Part shown: positions 54,557 through 62,171 of the stretch, in pieces
Layout: each line of letters opens with the position of its first letter
How positions within the stretch are numbered: position 1 is the stretch's first letter
Assembly (NCBI GenBank): GCA_009911305.1
Contig: QXXC01000003.1
Location: forward strand, 124,001 to 188,000
From: Clostridiaceae bacterium
GTDB lineage: Bacteria; Bacillota; Clostridia; Lachnospirales; Lachnospiraceae
Direction: 5' to 3'
DNA: 64,000 nt
Notes under the pieces: model-generated
What the model was told of the DNA's origin: nothing
The model's database searches: none
What the model saw: the letters and a program-made list of their open reading frames with translations, nothing else
Program-made: the position numbers and the translations under genes

Positions 54557-54682
54557 AAATTTCGAGCTGTCGTGCCTGAAACAGTGAAACGTGTTGGATC
54601 CTGCATGGAAGGCAGCCATTGGGTGGCCGGGGAAACCTGTCCGCCTCCCGCATTCAGAAAAGAAATGCATTGGAAAGAAATT
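54557..54682 (+). ncRNA. Moco/Tuco-type riboswitch upstream of tupA
   Basis: Shares with the element at 57582 the blocks AATTTCGAGCTG, TGGGTG...GGGGAAAC, CGCCTCCCGCAT and GCATTGGAAAGAAATTG. The 5' AATTTC and 3' GAAATT close helix P1. These match my recollection of the molybdenum-cofactor RNA motif (GGGUG..GGGGAAA..CCUCCC core). Placement before a tungstate transporter favours sensing of tungsten cofactor. The expression platform between 54690 and 54840 is not clear to me. Confidence 0.8.
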
Positions 54683-54844
54683 GTGTTATAAAGAAAGCTG
54701 TCAGGCTTTTGCCTGCTCCTTCTGTGCCTGCGCGCGCCCGGATGATCCCGGCGCCTGCGGTGTTTTGGAGGACGTCTGGCCCCACGTTTTTTCTTCTGAT
54801 GCGGTGTTTTCTTCAGAAATAAGCATACAAGGGAGAGAGAAAAC

Positions 54845-55798
54845 ATGAGAAAATCTGGCAGATGGAAGGTACTGGCGGCCGCAGCCGCAGCGGCGTTATC
54901 GATGACGGCCTGCGCGGGTTCCGCGGACAAGCCGGCTGAAACGGAAGCGGCGACGGAGGCTTCAGAGGCGGTGACAGAGGCGGAACCGTCTGCTCCGGCA
55001 GAGGAGGAGACGGCCGGGGCCGAAGAGAGCGGGGAGACAGCCGCAGCGGGCGTGCTGATGATGGCTACCACGACCAGCACGGATAATACGGGGCTTCTGG
55101 ATTACCTTCAGCCGCTGTTTCTGGAGGAGACGGGCATTGATCTGCAGTGGACGGCTGTGGGAACAGGCGATGCGATTCAGAAGGGCATGGATGGCGAGGT
55201 TGATATTGTTCTGGTTCACTCCAAGGCCAAGGAGGAGGAGTTTGTGGAAAGCGGCTTCGGCGTGGAGCGCTTCCAGGTGATGTACAATGATTTCATTATC
55301 ATTGGGCCAAAGGACGGCCCGGTTGCGGCGACGGATGATATTGAGTCTGTGTTTAAACAGGTAAAGGACGAGGAGCTGACCTTCGTATCGCGCGGCGATA
55401 ATTCGGGCACGCACAATAAGGAGACCGGGATCTGGGATAAGCTGGGGATTGCGGATTATGAGAGCAATCCGAACTATGTGTCTGCCGGCGCCGGCATGGG
55501 CGATACGATCAATATGACGGATGAGAAGGGCGGCTACTGCCTGACAGACCGCGGGACCTGGCTTGCGAAGAAGGCGGATTACCCGGATATGGTTATCATC
55601 TGCGAGGGCGATGCCAACCTGCTGAACCAGTACGGCGTGATTGCCGTGAATCCGGAGAAATACCCGGATCTGAACAATGAGGCGGCGAATACCTTTATTG
55701 AGTGGATCTGCTCCCCGGAGGTTCAGGAGCTGATTGGAGCATTCGGTGTTGAGGAGTACGGCGAGCCGTTATTCTTCCCCAACGCGGATCAGCAGTAG
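54845..55798 (+). CDS. tupA: Tungstate ABC transporter binding lipoprotein TupA
   Basis: 317 aa. Lipoprotein signal with lipobox SMTAC (Cys ~23), an acidic linker, then MATTTSTDNTGLLDYL, the TTTS motif characteristic of TupA (oxyanion site), and SRGDNSGTHNKE, the second anion-binding loop. Captures tungstate (or molybdate) at high affinity for TupBC. Preceded by the riboswitch; followed by a terminator before tupB. Confidence 0.93.
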   Translation: MRKSGRWKVLAAAAAAALSMTACAGSADKPAETEAATEASEAVTEAEPSAPAEEETAGAEESGETAAAGVLMMATTTSTDNTGLLDYLQPLFLEETGIDLQWTAVGTGDAIQKGMDGEVDIVLVHSKAKEEEFVESGFGVERFQVMYNDFIIIGPKDGPVAATDDIESVFKQVKDEELTFVSRGDNSGTHNKETGIWDKLGIADYESNPNYVSAGAGMGDTINMTDEKGGYCLTDRGTWLAKKADYPDMVIICEGDANLLNQYGVIAVNPEKYPDLNNEAANTFIEWICSPEVQELIGAFGVEEYGEPLFFPNADQQ

Positions 55799-55876
55799 CA
55801 GGAAGAACGCGCCGCTTACATAAAATATAGAACGTGAAGGCGGCGGAAGAAGGAATCCGGGCCGTCTGGGGCCGGA

Positions 55877-55925
55877 AGGCCGAAACCGGGGCGGGACGAT
55901 GTTCTGCGCGGTTTCGGCCTTTTTT
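55877..55925 (+). terminator. Intra-operon terminator between tupA and tupB
   Basis: aggccgaaacc / ggtttcggcct, 11-bp perfect stem plus five T, 17 bp before the tupB start. Probably partial, favouring excess binding protein. Confidence 0.8.
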
Positions 55926-55941
55926 AAGGGAGCGGGTTGAG

Positions 55942-56625
55942 GTGAAACAGGTATTTTCAGAATTTTTCGGCACAGTGGGCGTGGCGGATTCGATCCGGGT
56001 CACGCTCATTATGTCCTTTTGGTCCACGCTGATCGCGTCCACGCTCGGGATTTCGCTCGGCTTTCTGCTGGAAAGGAACGAGTTTCCCGGGAAACGGCTG
56101 GTGATCCGCGTCAACCGCACGCTGATGGGAGCCCCGCCGGTGGTGATCGGGCTTCTGGCCTATATGCTTCTCAGAAAGCGGGGGCCGTTTGGAAATCTGC
56201 GGTGGGTCTTTACCATGAAGGGCATGGTGTTTGCGCAGGTGCTGATCATCACGCCGATTGTGTGCGGGATGGTGTATTCCTACGCTGTGCGCACGGCTCC
56301 GGCGATCCGTGCGTTCGCGCGGCTGATGGGGGCGGATCGCAGGCAGACGGGATGGCTTCTTTTAAAAGAAATGAAGCATGAGATGTATTTTGCCGTGGTG
56401 TCAGGCTACGGGCGCTCGATCAGCGAGGTGGGGGCCGTGTTTTTGGTGGGCGGCAATATTAAGAATCACACGCGCACGATGACGACTGCGATTTCGACCC
56501 TCAAGGGAGCCGGGGATTACTATGAGGGCGTGTTTCTGGGCGTGATCCTGATGGCAATGGCGTTTGCGGTGCAGACGTTTGCGGATCATTTCAGGAGGGA
56601 GGAGAGGGCGGATGAGAATCTCTAA
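55942..56625 (+). CDS. tupB: Tungstate ABC transporter permease TupB
   Basis: 227 aa from GTG 55942 (aagggagcgg upstream; frame opens at 55834). Five to six membrane segments, with the binding-protein-dependent permease EAA-like loop (RLMGADRRQTGWLLLKEMKH) and SISEVGAVFLVGGNIKNHT typical of TupB. Overlaps tupC by 14 bp. Confidence 0.9.
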   Translation: MKQVFSEFFGTVGVADSIRVTLIMSFWSTLIASTLGISLGFLLERNEFPGKRLVIRVNRTLMGAPPVVIGLLAYMLLRKRGPFGNLRWVFTMKGMVFAQVLIITPIVCGMVYSYAVRTAPAIRAFARLMGADRRQTGWLLLKEMKHEMYFAVVSGYGRSISEVGAVFLVGGNIKNHTRTMTTAISTLKGAGDYYEGVFLGVILMAMAFAVQTFADHFRREERADENL

Positions 56626-57301
56626 TCTGAAAAAGCGGATGGGGGCCTTTGAGCTTTCGATTGAGTCGATGAACCTGGAGAGCGGCCTGATTCATGGACT
56701 GGCGGGCCCGAACGGCTGCGGCAAGACGACGCTCTCCAAGCTTCTGACCGGGATCCTGACGCCGGATGCGGGGGAGATTGATTTTGAGGGCCTGACGCCG
56801 CGGGATATTACCATGACGAGCCAGAAGCCGTATCTTCTCCACGCCCCGGTGTATGAGAATCTGATCCTTCCGCTGAAGCTGCGGGGGATCCGGCCGGATA
56901 AGGAGAAGACGGACGCGTGGCTGGAGCGCTGTGGGCTGAAGGATAAGAAGCGCCAGTATGCGAGAAGCTTGAGCAGCGGGGAGCAGCAGAAGCTTTCTTT
57001 TATCCGGGCCCTGATTTTTGAGCCGAAGCTGGTGATTGTGGATGAGACGCTTTCCAACCTGGATCCGGACAGCACGAAGCTGTTTGAAGAGCTGATGCTG
57101 GAGCAGCAGAAGGAGCGGCCGATCACATGGCTGACGATCAGCCATCAGCTTGTGCACTTGAAGCGGGTCTGCGATCGGGTGCATTTTATGGAAAAGGGGA
57201 GGCAGATCGCGGAGGGGACGCCCAGGGAGATTCTGCTCAATCCGTCGCACCCGTCGATCCGGGCGTTTCTGGCCGATACGGAGGTGTCATTTCGGGGATA
57301 G
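56612..57301 (+). CDS. tupC: Tungstate ABC transporter ATPase TupC
   Basis: 229 aa from ATG 56612 (ggagagg upstream). Walker A GPNGCGKTTLSKLLTG, Q-loop MTSQKPYLLHAP, signature LSSGEQQKLSF, Walker B LVIVDETLSNLD and H-loop TISHQL. Powers tungstate uptake. Confidence 0.9.
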   Translation: MRISNLKKRMGAFELSIESMNLESGLIHGLAGPNGCGKTTLSKLLTGILTPDAGEIDFEGLTPRDITMTSQKPYLLHAPVYENLILPLKLRGIRPDKEKTDAWLERCGLKDKKRQYARSLSSGEQQKLSFIRALIFEPKLVIVDETLSNLDPDSTKLFEELMLEQQKERPITWLTISHQLVHLKRVCDRVHFMEKGRQIAEGTPREILLNPSHPSIRAFLADTEVSFRG

Positions 57302-57543
57302 GCCTTTGCGCAAAACAGGCGGCGTCTGGCGCTGCCAGAAGGCGATGCTTAATATGGAGCTGGATCCTGCGGAACGCCCGCCGGAGGCCCCCCAATTGTT
57401 TTGCGGCTGTATCCGTTGATCCACACGGAAAGAATTTACAGCAAGAGCGAGGAGAACCGGAGCATGTTTCAGACACGCTCCAACGCAGGACTTTTACAAT
57501 TATGAAAATTATTTTATGTTCGTGAAAATTTTAAAATATATCA
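57302..57543 (+). other. Spacer after tupC
   Basis: No gene. Contains a copy of the short palindromic repeat at 57457-57481 (ggagcatgttt cagacacgctcc, arms matching with G-U-type differences). Confidence 0.5.
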
Positions 57544-57573
57544 TTGACAGCGGAATTTTGATTATGCTATACT
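57544..57573 (+). promoter_or_regulatory. Promoter of the moeA riboswitch transcript
   Basis: TTGACA (57544-57549), 18-nt spacer, TATACT (57568-57573), nine bp upstream of the riboswitch. Confidence 0.75.
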
Positions 57574-57581
57574 AAACATAG

Positions 57582-57769
57582 AATTTCGAGCTGCTTTCGC
57601 CTAATGCGGAGTGCGCTCCGGGCGGCGTGTACATCCGCTGAAGGGGCGGTGTTTTTGAGGCTCAGGGCCGAAAAGGCACAGATTCCTGCGATGGGATGGC
57701 GGCCAATGGGTGCGGGGGGAAACTCCCGCGCCTCCCGCATCCGGTTTTTTGGTGCATTGGAAAGAAATT
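57582..57769 (+). ncRNA. Moco/Tuco-type riboswitch upstream of moeA
   Basis: Same core as the element at 54557 (AATTTCGAGCTG, CAATGGGTG, GGGGAAACTCCCGCG, CCTCCCGCAT, GCATTGGAAAGAAATTG) with a longer peripheral arm (~188 nt in total). A terminator-like hairpin at 57922 may be its expression platform. Confidence 0.8.
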
Positions 57770-57921
57770 GTACTCGTTCAGGTGTCCTGAACGGCTGCCA
57801 GATATTGCTTCTTTATTTATTATGTCAGAGAAGATAGAATGGGGAAGAGAGGCAGTTCGGCGGCGTTTGTTTTTTCCGGGTGCGCGAAGGGACTGGCATG
57901 GGGACAGGCAGATAGAAACAG

Positions 57922-57993
57922 AGGGCGGTACGCGGAGAAGACGGCAGAGATGAGGACGCCGGATCCCTTGGGATTTCTCCGGGCCGCCCTTTT
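57922..57993 (+). terminator. Terminator-like hairpin between riboswitch and moeA
   Basis: agggcgg tacg cggagaa pairs with ttctccg gg ccgccct (two 7-bp helices, internal loop), followed by ttt. 40 bp upstream of the moeA start, about 150 nt after the riboswitch. Confidence 0.55.
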
Positions 57994-58033
57994 GCTGTAT
58001 CTGAAACGTATTATAATAAGGAAGGAATTGGTT

Positions 58034-59266
58034 ATGAAATTACTGCGGGTGGATACGCTTGAGGAGGCCAGGGATAAGCTCCGGGGCGTGTTTGCGGGGC
58101 GTGCGCCGGAGACGGAGATGGTGCGGGCCGCAGACGCGCTGGGCCGGACGCTGGCCGGGGACGTGGTTTCCAGGGAGGCGGTTCCCTCCTTTTACCGCTC
58201 CAGCGTGGACGGGTACGCGGTCCGGTCAGCGGATACGGCCGGGGCGTCGGAGAGCATTCCGGCATTTCTTGAGATGATCGGGGAGATCCCCATGGGGACA
58301 GCAGCGGGAAAGGCGATCGGCAGCGGGCAGTGTATGTATGTGCCCACAGGCGGCATGGTTCCGGAAGGCGCGGACGCGGTGGTGATGGTGGAATACTGCG
58401 AGCCCTTTGACGCGGATCATGTGGCCGTGTATGAAGCCGTTCCCTTTGGCGGCTCGGTGGTGGTTCCGGGGGAGGATGTGAAGGAGGGCCAGCTCCTCCT
58501 GGCGCGGGGCAGCGTCATCGGCCCGGCCGGGATCGGGGCTCTGGCAGCGGCCGGGATCGGGGAGGTTCCTGTGTATCAGCCCTGGAGAGTGAGCATCCTC
58601 TCCACAGGGGATGAGCTGGTGATGCCGGGCAGGCGTCCGGGGCCGGGCCAGGTGCGGGATATCAACAGCGCCGCGCTGGCGGCTTCGGCAGCAAAGGCAG
58701 GCTTTCAGGTGATCCGGACAAGGCTTCTGGCGGATGATGAGGCGCTTTTAGAGGCGGCGGTGCGGGAGGCCATGGCCGACAGCGATCTGGTCCTGGTGTC
58801 AGGCGGGAGCTCGCAGGGCAAAAAGGATGTGACGTGCGAGGTTCTGGACCGGGTTTCCGGCGGCGGCGTGTTTACCCATGGGCTGGCGATAAAGCCGGGT
58901 AAGCCGACGATCCTGGGATTTGACAGCGAAAGCGGCGCGCTTTTGATGGGGCTTCCGGGACATCCGGTGGCGGCGCTTACCGTGTTCGGCCTTCTGGCTT
59001 TCTGGCTGTGGCGGGAACTCACCGGGCAGCGTGAGGAATGGCCCGCTATGGCGCGGATGAGGACAAACCTTGCAAGCGCACCGGGAAAGCTGACGTGCGT
59101 GCCGGTGAGGCTTTACCGCGGTGCGGACGGATATGAGGCGGAGCCGGTTCTGGGAAAATCGGGGCTGATTACGACCATGTCCCAGGCGGACGGGTATGTG
59201 AAAGTGGAAATGAACCGGGAGGGTTTGAAGCGTGGGGAATGGGTGGAGATCCACCGGTTCCTGTAG
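58034..59266 (+). CDS. moeA: Molybdopterin molybdenumtransferase MoeA (1)
   Basis: 410 aa from ATG 58034 (aaggaa upstream; the frame opens at 57839 but that extension is leader RNA). SFYRSSVDGYAVRSAD, VRDINSAALAA, SGGSSQGKKD, HGLAIKPGKPTILG and GLPGHPVAALTVF are the MoeA blocks. Inserts Mo or W into adenylated molybdopterin. Within a tungsten locus it may serve W insertion for the AOR. Confidence 0.93.
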   Translation: MKLLRVDTLEEARDKLRGVFAGRAPETEMVRAADALGRTLAGDVVSREAVPSFYRSSVDGYAVRSADTAGASESIPAFLEMIGEIPMGTAAGKAIGSGQCMYVPTGGMVPEGADAVVMVEYCEPFDADHVAVYEAVPFGGSVVVPGEDVKEGQLLLARGSVIGPAGIGALAAAGIGEVPVYQPWRVSILSTGDELVMPGRRPGPGQVRDINSAALAASAAKAGFQVIRTRLLADDEALLEAAVREAMADSDLVLVSGGSSQGKKDVTCEVLDRVSGGGVFTHGLAIKPGKPTILGFDSESGALLMGLPGHPVAALTVFGLLAFWLWRELTGQREEWPAMARMRTNLASAPGKLTCVPVRLYRGADGYEAEPVLGKSGLITTMSQADGYVKVEMNREGLKRGEWVEIHRFL

Positions 59267-59397
59267 AGCGTGTCTGAACCATCATTTCCGCCATCTGCAC
59301 GCCCCACTTTGCGGCATATTCAGGCCAGACGCAGCCCGCTGCGCCGGATGGCGGATGCGCATCGTCCGGAAGCGGTTGATTCGGATAAGGAGACGGG

Positions 59398-61305
59398 ATG
59401 GGAAAACGAAATTTATACTTAAACAACACGCCGGTTGAGGAGGCGCTGGCAGTTTACCGGGAGGCGTTAAAGGGCCTGGTTTCTCCGAAGACAGAGATGA
59501 TTCCGGTGATCCAAAGCCTGAACCGGATGACGGCGGAGGCGGTGTATGCAGCATACTGTTCCCCGCTGTATAACGCGGCGGCCATGGACGGGATTGCGGT
59601 GATAGCAGAGCGGACAAAGGGCGCTTCGGAGCGGGAGCCGCTTACGCTTTATCCGGGAGAGGATTTCGCGGTGGTGGACACCGGGGATCCGGTGAAGGCC
59701 CCGTATGATGCGGTGATCATGGCAGAGGATCTGACGGAGCTTGAGGACGGCGGGGTGCAGATCATCGGGGCGGCAGCCCCATGGCAGCATGTGCGCCCTG
59801 TCGGGGAGGACATTGTGGCAGGGGAAATGATTCTGCCGGGGCGTCACCGGATCCGGCCCATTGACATCGGCGTCCTGCTGGCCGGCGGAATCACGCAGAT
59901 TCCGGTGTACACACTCCCCAGGGTTGCTGTGTTTCCCACAGGAACGGAGATCATCGAGCCGGGGATCGAGCCGGGAGAGGGAGATATCATTGAATCGAAT
60001 TCCCGGATGTTTGAGGCCATGGTGACAGAACACGGCGGAACGGCCCACCGCTTTGCGCCCATTGCGGACGATTATGAGGAGCTGAAGGGCGCGGTTTCGC
60101 GCGCGGCGGATCAGTATGATATGGTGCTGGTCAATGCAGGCTCCAGCGCGGGGACCGAGGACTATACCGTCCATGTTCTGCGAAAGCTGGGCGAGGTTCT
60201 GGTCCACGGCGTGGCGGTGAAGCCGGGAAAGCCGGTGATCCTGGCGGTTGTGAAGAATAAACCGGTGATCGGGCTTCCGGGCTACCCTGTGTCAGCGTAT
60301 ATCAATTTTGAAAATTTCGTGGTCCCGGTGCTGGAGATGATGAGCGGGCGGGTGGAGAAGCAAAAGCCCGTGGAGGAGGCAGTGGTCACGAAGCGCCTGG
60401 TATCTTCCTTAAAGCACAGGGAGTATGTGCGGGTGAAGGTCGGAAAGGTGGATGACCGTCTGGTGGCGTCCCCCCTGGCGCGCGGGGCCGGGGCTGCCAT
60501 GAGCCTGGCGCGGGCCGACGGCTTCTGCGTGATTGAACAAAACAGCGAGGGCGTGGAGGCCGGGGAGCGCGTTTCGGTGGAGCTGTACCGGACGCTGGAG
60601 GAGATTGACCGCACCGTGGTGGCCATTGGCAGCCATGATCTGATTCTGGATGTGCTGTCCGATCTCATGCCGGATGAATGTCCGGGGAACTATTTATCCA
60701 GCACGCATGTGGGCAGCATGGCAGGGCTGATGGCGCTGCGGCGCAAAGAGGCGCATATCGCTCCGACGCACCTGCTGGACGAGGCGTCCGGGACCTACAA
60801 TATTCCGGTTATAAAACGTCTCTTCCAGGAACCCATGGCCCTGATCAAAGGTGTGGACCGGATCCAGGGGATCATGACCGCAGCCGGGAATCCGCTGGAG
60901 ATCCGTGAGATTCAGGATCTGAGGCGCGTCCGCTATGTCAACCGCCAGCGCGGCGCAGGGACGCGGGTGCTTCTCGACTACCGCCTGAAGCTGGCCGGCA
61001 TTGCCCCGGAGGAGATTTCGGGGTACGATCGGGAGGCGGCGACACATATGGCGGCAGCGGCGGCTGTCGCGGGAGGCAGCGCGGATGCCGCCATGGGGAT
61101 TGAGTCAGCCGCCCGTGCCATGGGGCTGGATTTCATCCCCATCGGCCCCGAGGAATACGATTTCGCCATTCCGGTCCGCTTTCTTTCGCTGCCGCATGTG
61201 CAGTGCTTCCTTGAGACGCTGAAAAGCGACGCGTTCAGGGAACGGGTGCTCAAGCTGGGAGGTTACGCCCTGCGCCGGACAGGGGAGATTGTCTTCTGTT
61301 CATAA
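59398..61305 (+). CDS. moeA: MoeA fused to a substrate-binding-like domain (2)
   Basis: 635 aa. Residues 1-~400 are a second MoeA (AAMDGIAVIAERTKG, GDIIESNSRMFEAMV, NAGSSAGTEDYT, HGVAVKPGKPVILA, GLPGYPVSAYINF). Residues ~410-635 are the PBP-like domain often fused to MoeA (VAIGSHDLILDVLSDLM, GSMAGLMALRRKEAHIAPTH, RQRGAGTRVLLDY, AAVAGGSADAAMGIESAA). That domain resembles oxyanion or pterin-binding regulators and may sense or present the metal oxyanion. Follows MoeA 1 by 131 bp. Confidence 0.93.
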   Translation: MGKRNLYLNNTPVEEALAVYREALKGLVSPKTEMIPVIQSLNRMTAEAVYAAYCSPLYNAAAMDGIAVIAERTKGASEREPLTLYPGEDFAVVDTGDPVKAPYDAVIMAEDLTELEDGGVQIIGAAAPWQHVRPVGEDIVAGEMILPGRHRIRPIDIGVLLAGGITQIPVYTLPRVAVFPTGTEIIEPGIEPGEGDIIESNSRMFEAMVTEHGGTAHRFAPIADDYEELKGAVSRAADQYDMVLVNAGSSAGTEDYTVHVLRKLGEVLVHGVAVKPGKPVILAVVKNKPVIGLPGYPVSAYINFENFVVPVLEMMSGRVEKQKPVEEAVVTKRLVSSLKHREYVRVKVGKVDDRLVASPLARGAGAAMSLARADGFCVIEQNSEGVEAGERVSVELYRTLEEIDRTVVAIGSHDLILDVLSDLMPDECPGNYLSSTHVGSMAGLMALRRKEAHIAPTHLLDEASGTYNIPVIKRLFQEPMALIKGVDRIQGIMTAAGNPLEIREIQDLRRVRYVNRQRGAGTRVLLDYRLKLAGIAPEEISGYDREAATHMAAAAAVAGGSADAAMGIESAARAMGLDFIPIGPEEYDFAIPVRFLSLPHVQCFLETLKSDAFRERVLKLGGYALRRTGEIVFCS

Positions 61306-61324
61306 AAAAAGAGGAATATTTGAT

Positions 61325-61771
61325 ATGAAGGGACGCGTGGAAGCGCTCTGCGTCTTTCGGGAAAAGGGAAAACCGGGGGAGCGCACAGAGCGGGCAGTAT
61401 TTACAAAGGACCTGGGTATGGATGGGGATCGCCATGCCCGGGGCGGGCCGCGGCAGGTGACGCTGTGCTCCGCCGCGGCCCTGCGCCGGATAAAGGAACA
61501 GGAGGACAGGCCGGGACTGTGTTTGAAACGGTATAAGGCCAATCTGGCTGTGGAAGGCCTGGATGTAAAGGCCCTGCGGCCGGGGATGAGGCTTGCGGCC
61601 GGGACGGCAGTGTTTGAGGTATCGGAGAGAAAAAAGGAATGCTTTCCGGAATGCGTTCTGTTCCAAAGCGGCCGGGAATGCGGGCTTGCAGCCGGGGCTG
61701 TCTTTTTGAAGGTGGTCAGCTCCGGGGAGGTCTCGGAGCAGGCGGAAATGAACATATATGAGGAGGAATGA
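61325..61771 (+). CDS. MOSC-domain protein
   Basis: 148 aa from ATG 61325 (agagga upstream). GRVEALCVFREKGKPGERTE start, GMDGDRHARGGPRQVTLCS, and the conserved cysteine in KKECFPECVLFQSGREC identify a MOSC (molybdenum cofactor sulfurase C-terminal) domain, which handles Mo/W cofactor sulfur or pterin transfer. Overlaps the ferredoxin gene by 4 bp. Confidence 0.88.
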   Translation: MKGRVEALCVFREKGKPGERTERAVFTKDLGMDGDRHARGGPRQVTLCSAAALRRIKEQEDRPGLCLKRYKANLAVEGLDVKALRPGMRLAAGTAVFEVSERKKECFPECVLFQSGRECGLAAGAVFLKVVSSGEVSEQAEMNIYEEE

Positions 61772-62160
61772 AAGTGAAACGGTTAGAAAAGGATGAAGCC
61801 CTCTGTACTGGCTGCCGCCAGTGTGAGGAAGCGTGCTCAAAGGCGTTTTATAAGACAGCGGACAGGATGAAATCATGCATCCGCATCACGGATCGGGAGG
61901 ACGGAACCCATAAGATTTCGATCTGTACCCAGTGCGGGATCTGCGCCGAGGTGTGCAACACCGGCGTGATCAGCAGGGATGCAAAGGGCGTTTACCGGCT
62001 CGACAAAAAGGAATGCGCCGGCTGCCTGATGTGCGTCGGGTTCTGCCCGGAGGATGTGATGGTTCAGAGCGACGACTGCCTGGAGCCGTCGAAATGTACG
62101 GCGTGCGGGATCTGTGTAAAAGCCTGCCCCAGCGGCGCGATCAGGCTTGTTGAAGAATAG
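61768..62160 (+). CDS. Polyferredoxin partner of AOR (four 4Fe-4S clusters)
   Basis: 130 aa. Four complete motifs: CTGCRQCEEACS, CTQCGICAEVCN, CAGCLMCVGFCP and CTACGICVKACP. Such 4Fe-4S proteins accompany AOR-family enzymes and carry electrons between the tungsten enzyme and ferredoxin, or hydrogenase or NADH modules. Lies 11 bp before the AOR gene. Confidence 0.9.
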   Translation: MKVKRLEKDEALCTGCRQCEEACSKAFYKTADRMKSCIRITDREDGTHKISICTQCGICAEVCNTGVISRDAKGVYRLDKKECAGCLMCVGFCPEDVMVQSDDCLEPSKCTACGICVKACPSGAIRLVEE

Positions 62161-62171
62161 GAGGACGTAAG

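Noticed and set aside
54690-54840. A terminator as expression platform of the tupA riboswitch
   Set aside because: Only a 4-bp acgt/acgt stem before a T-run and a bulged GC hairpin are visible; too weak to annotate.
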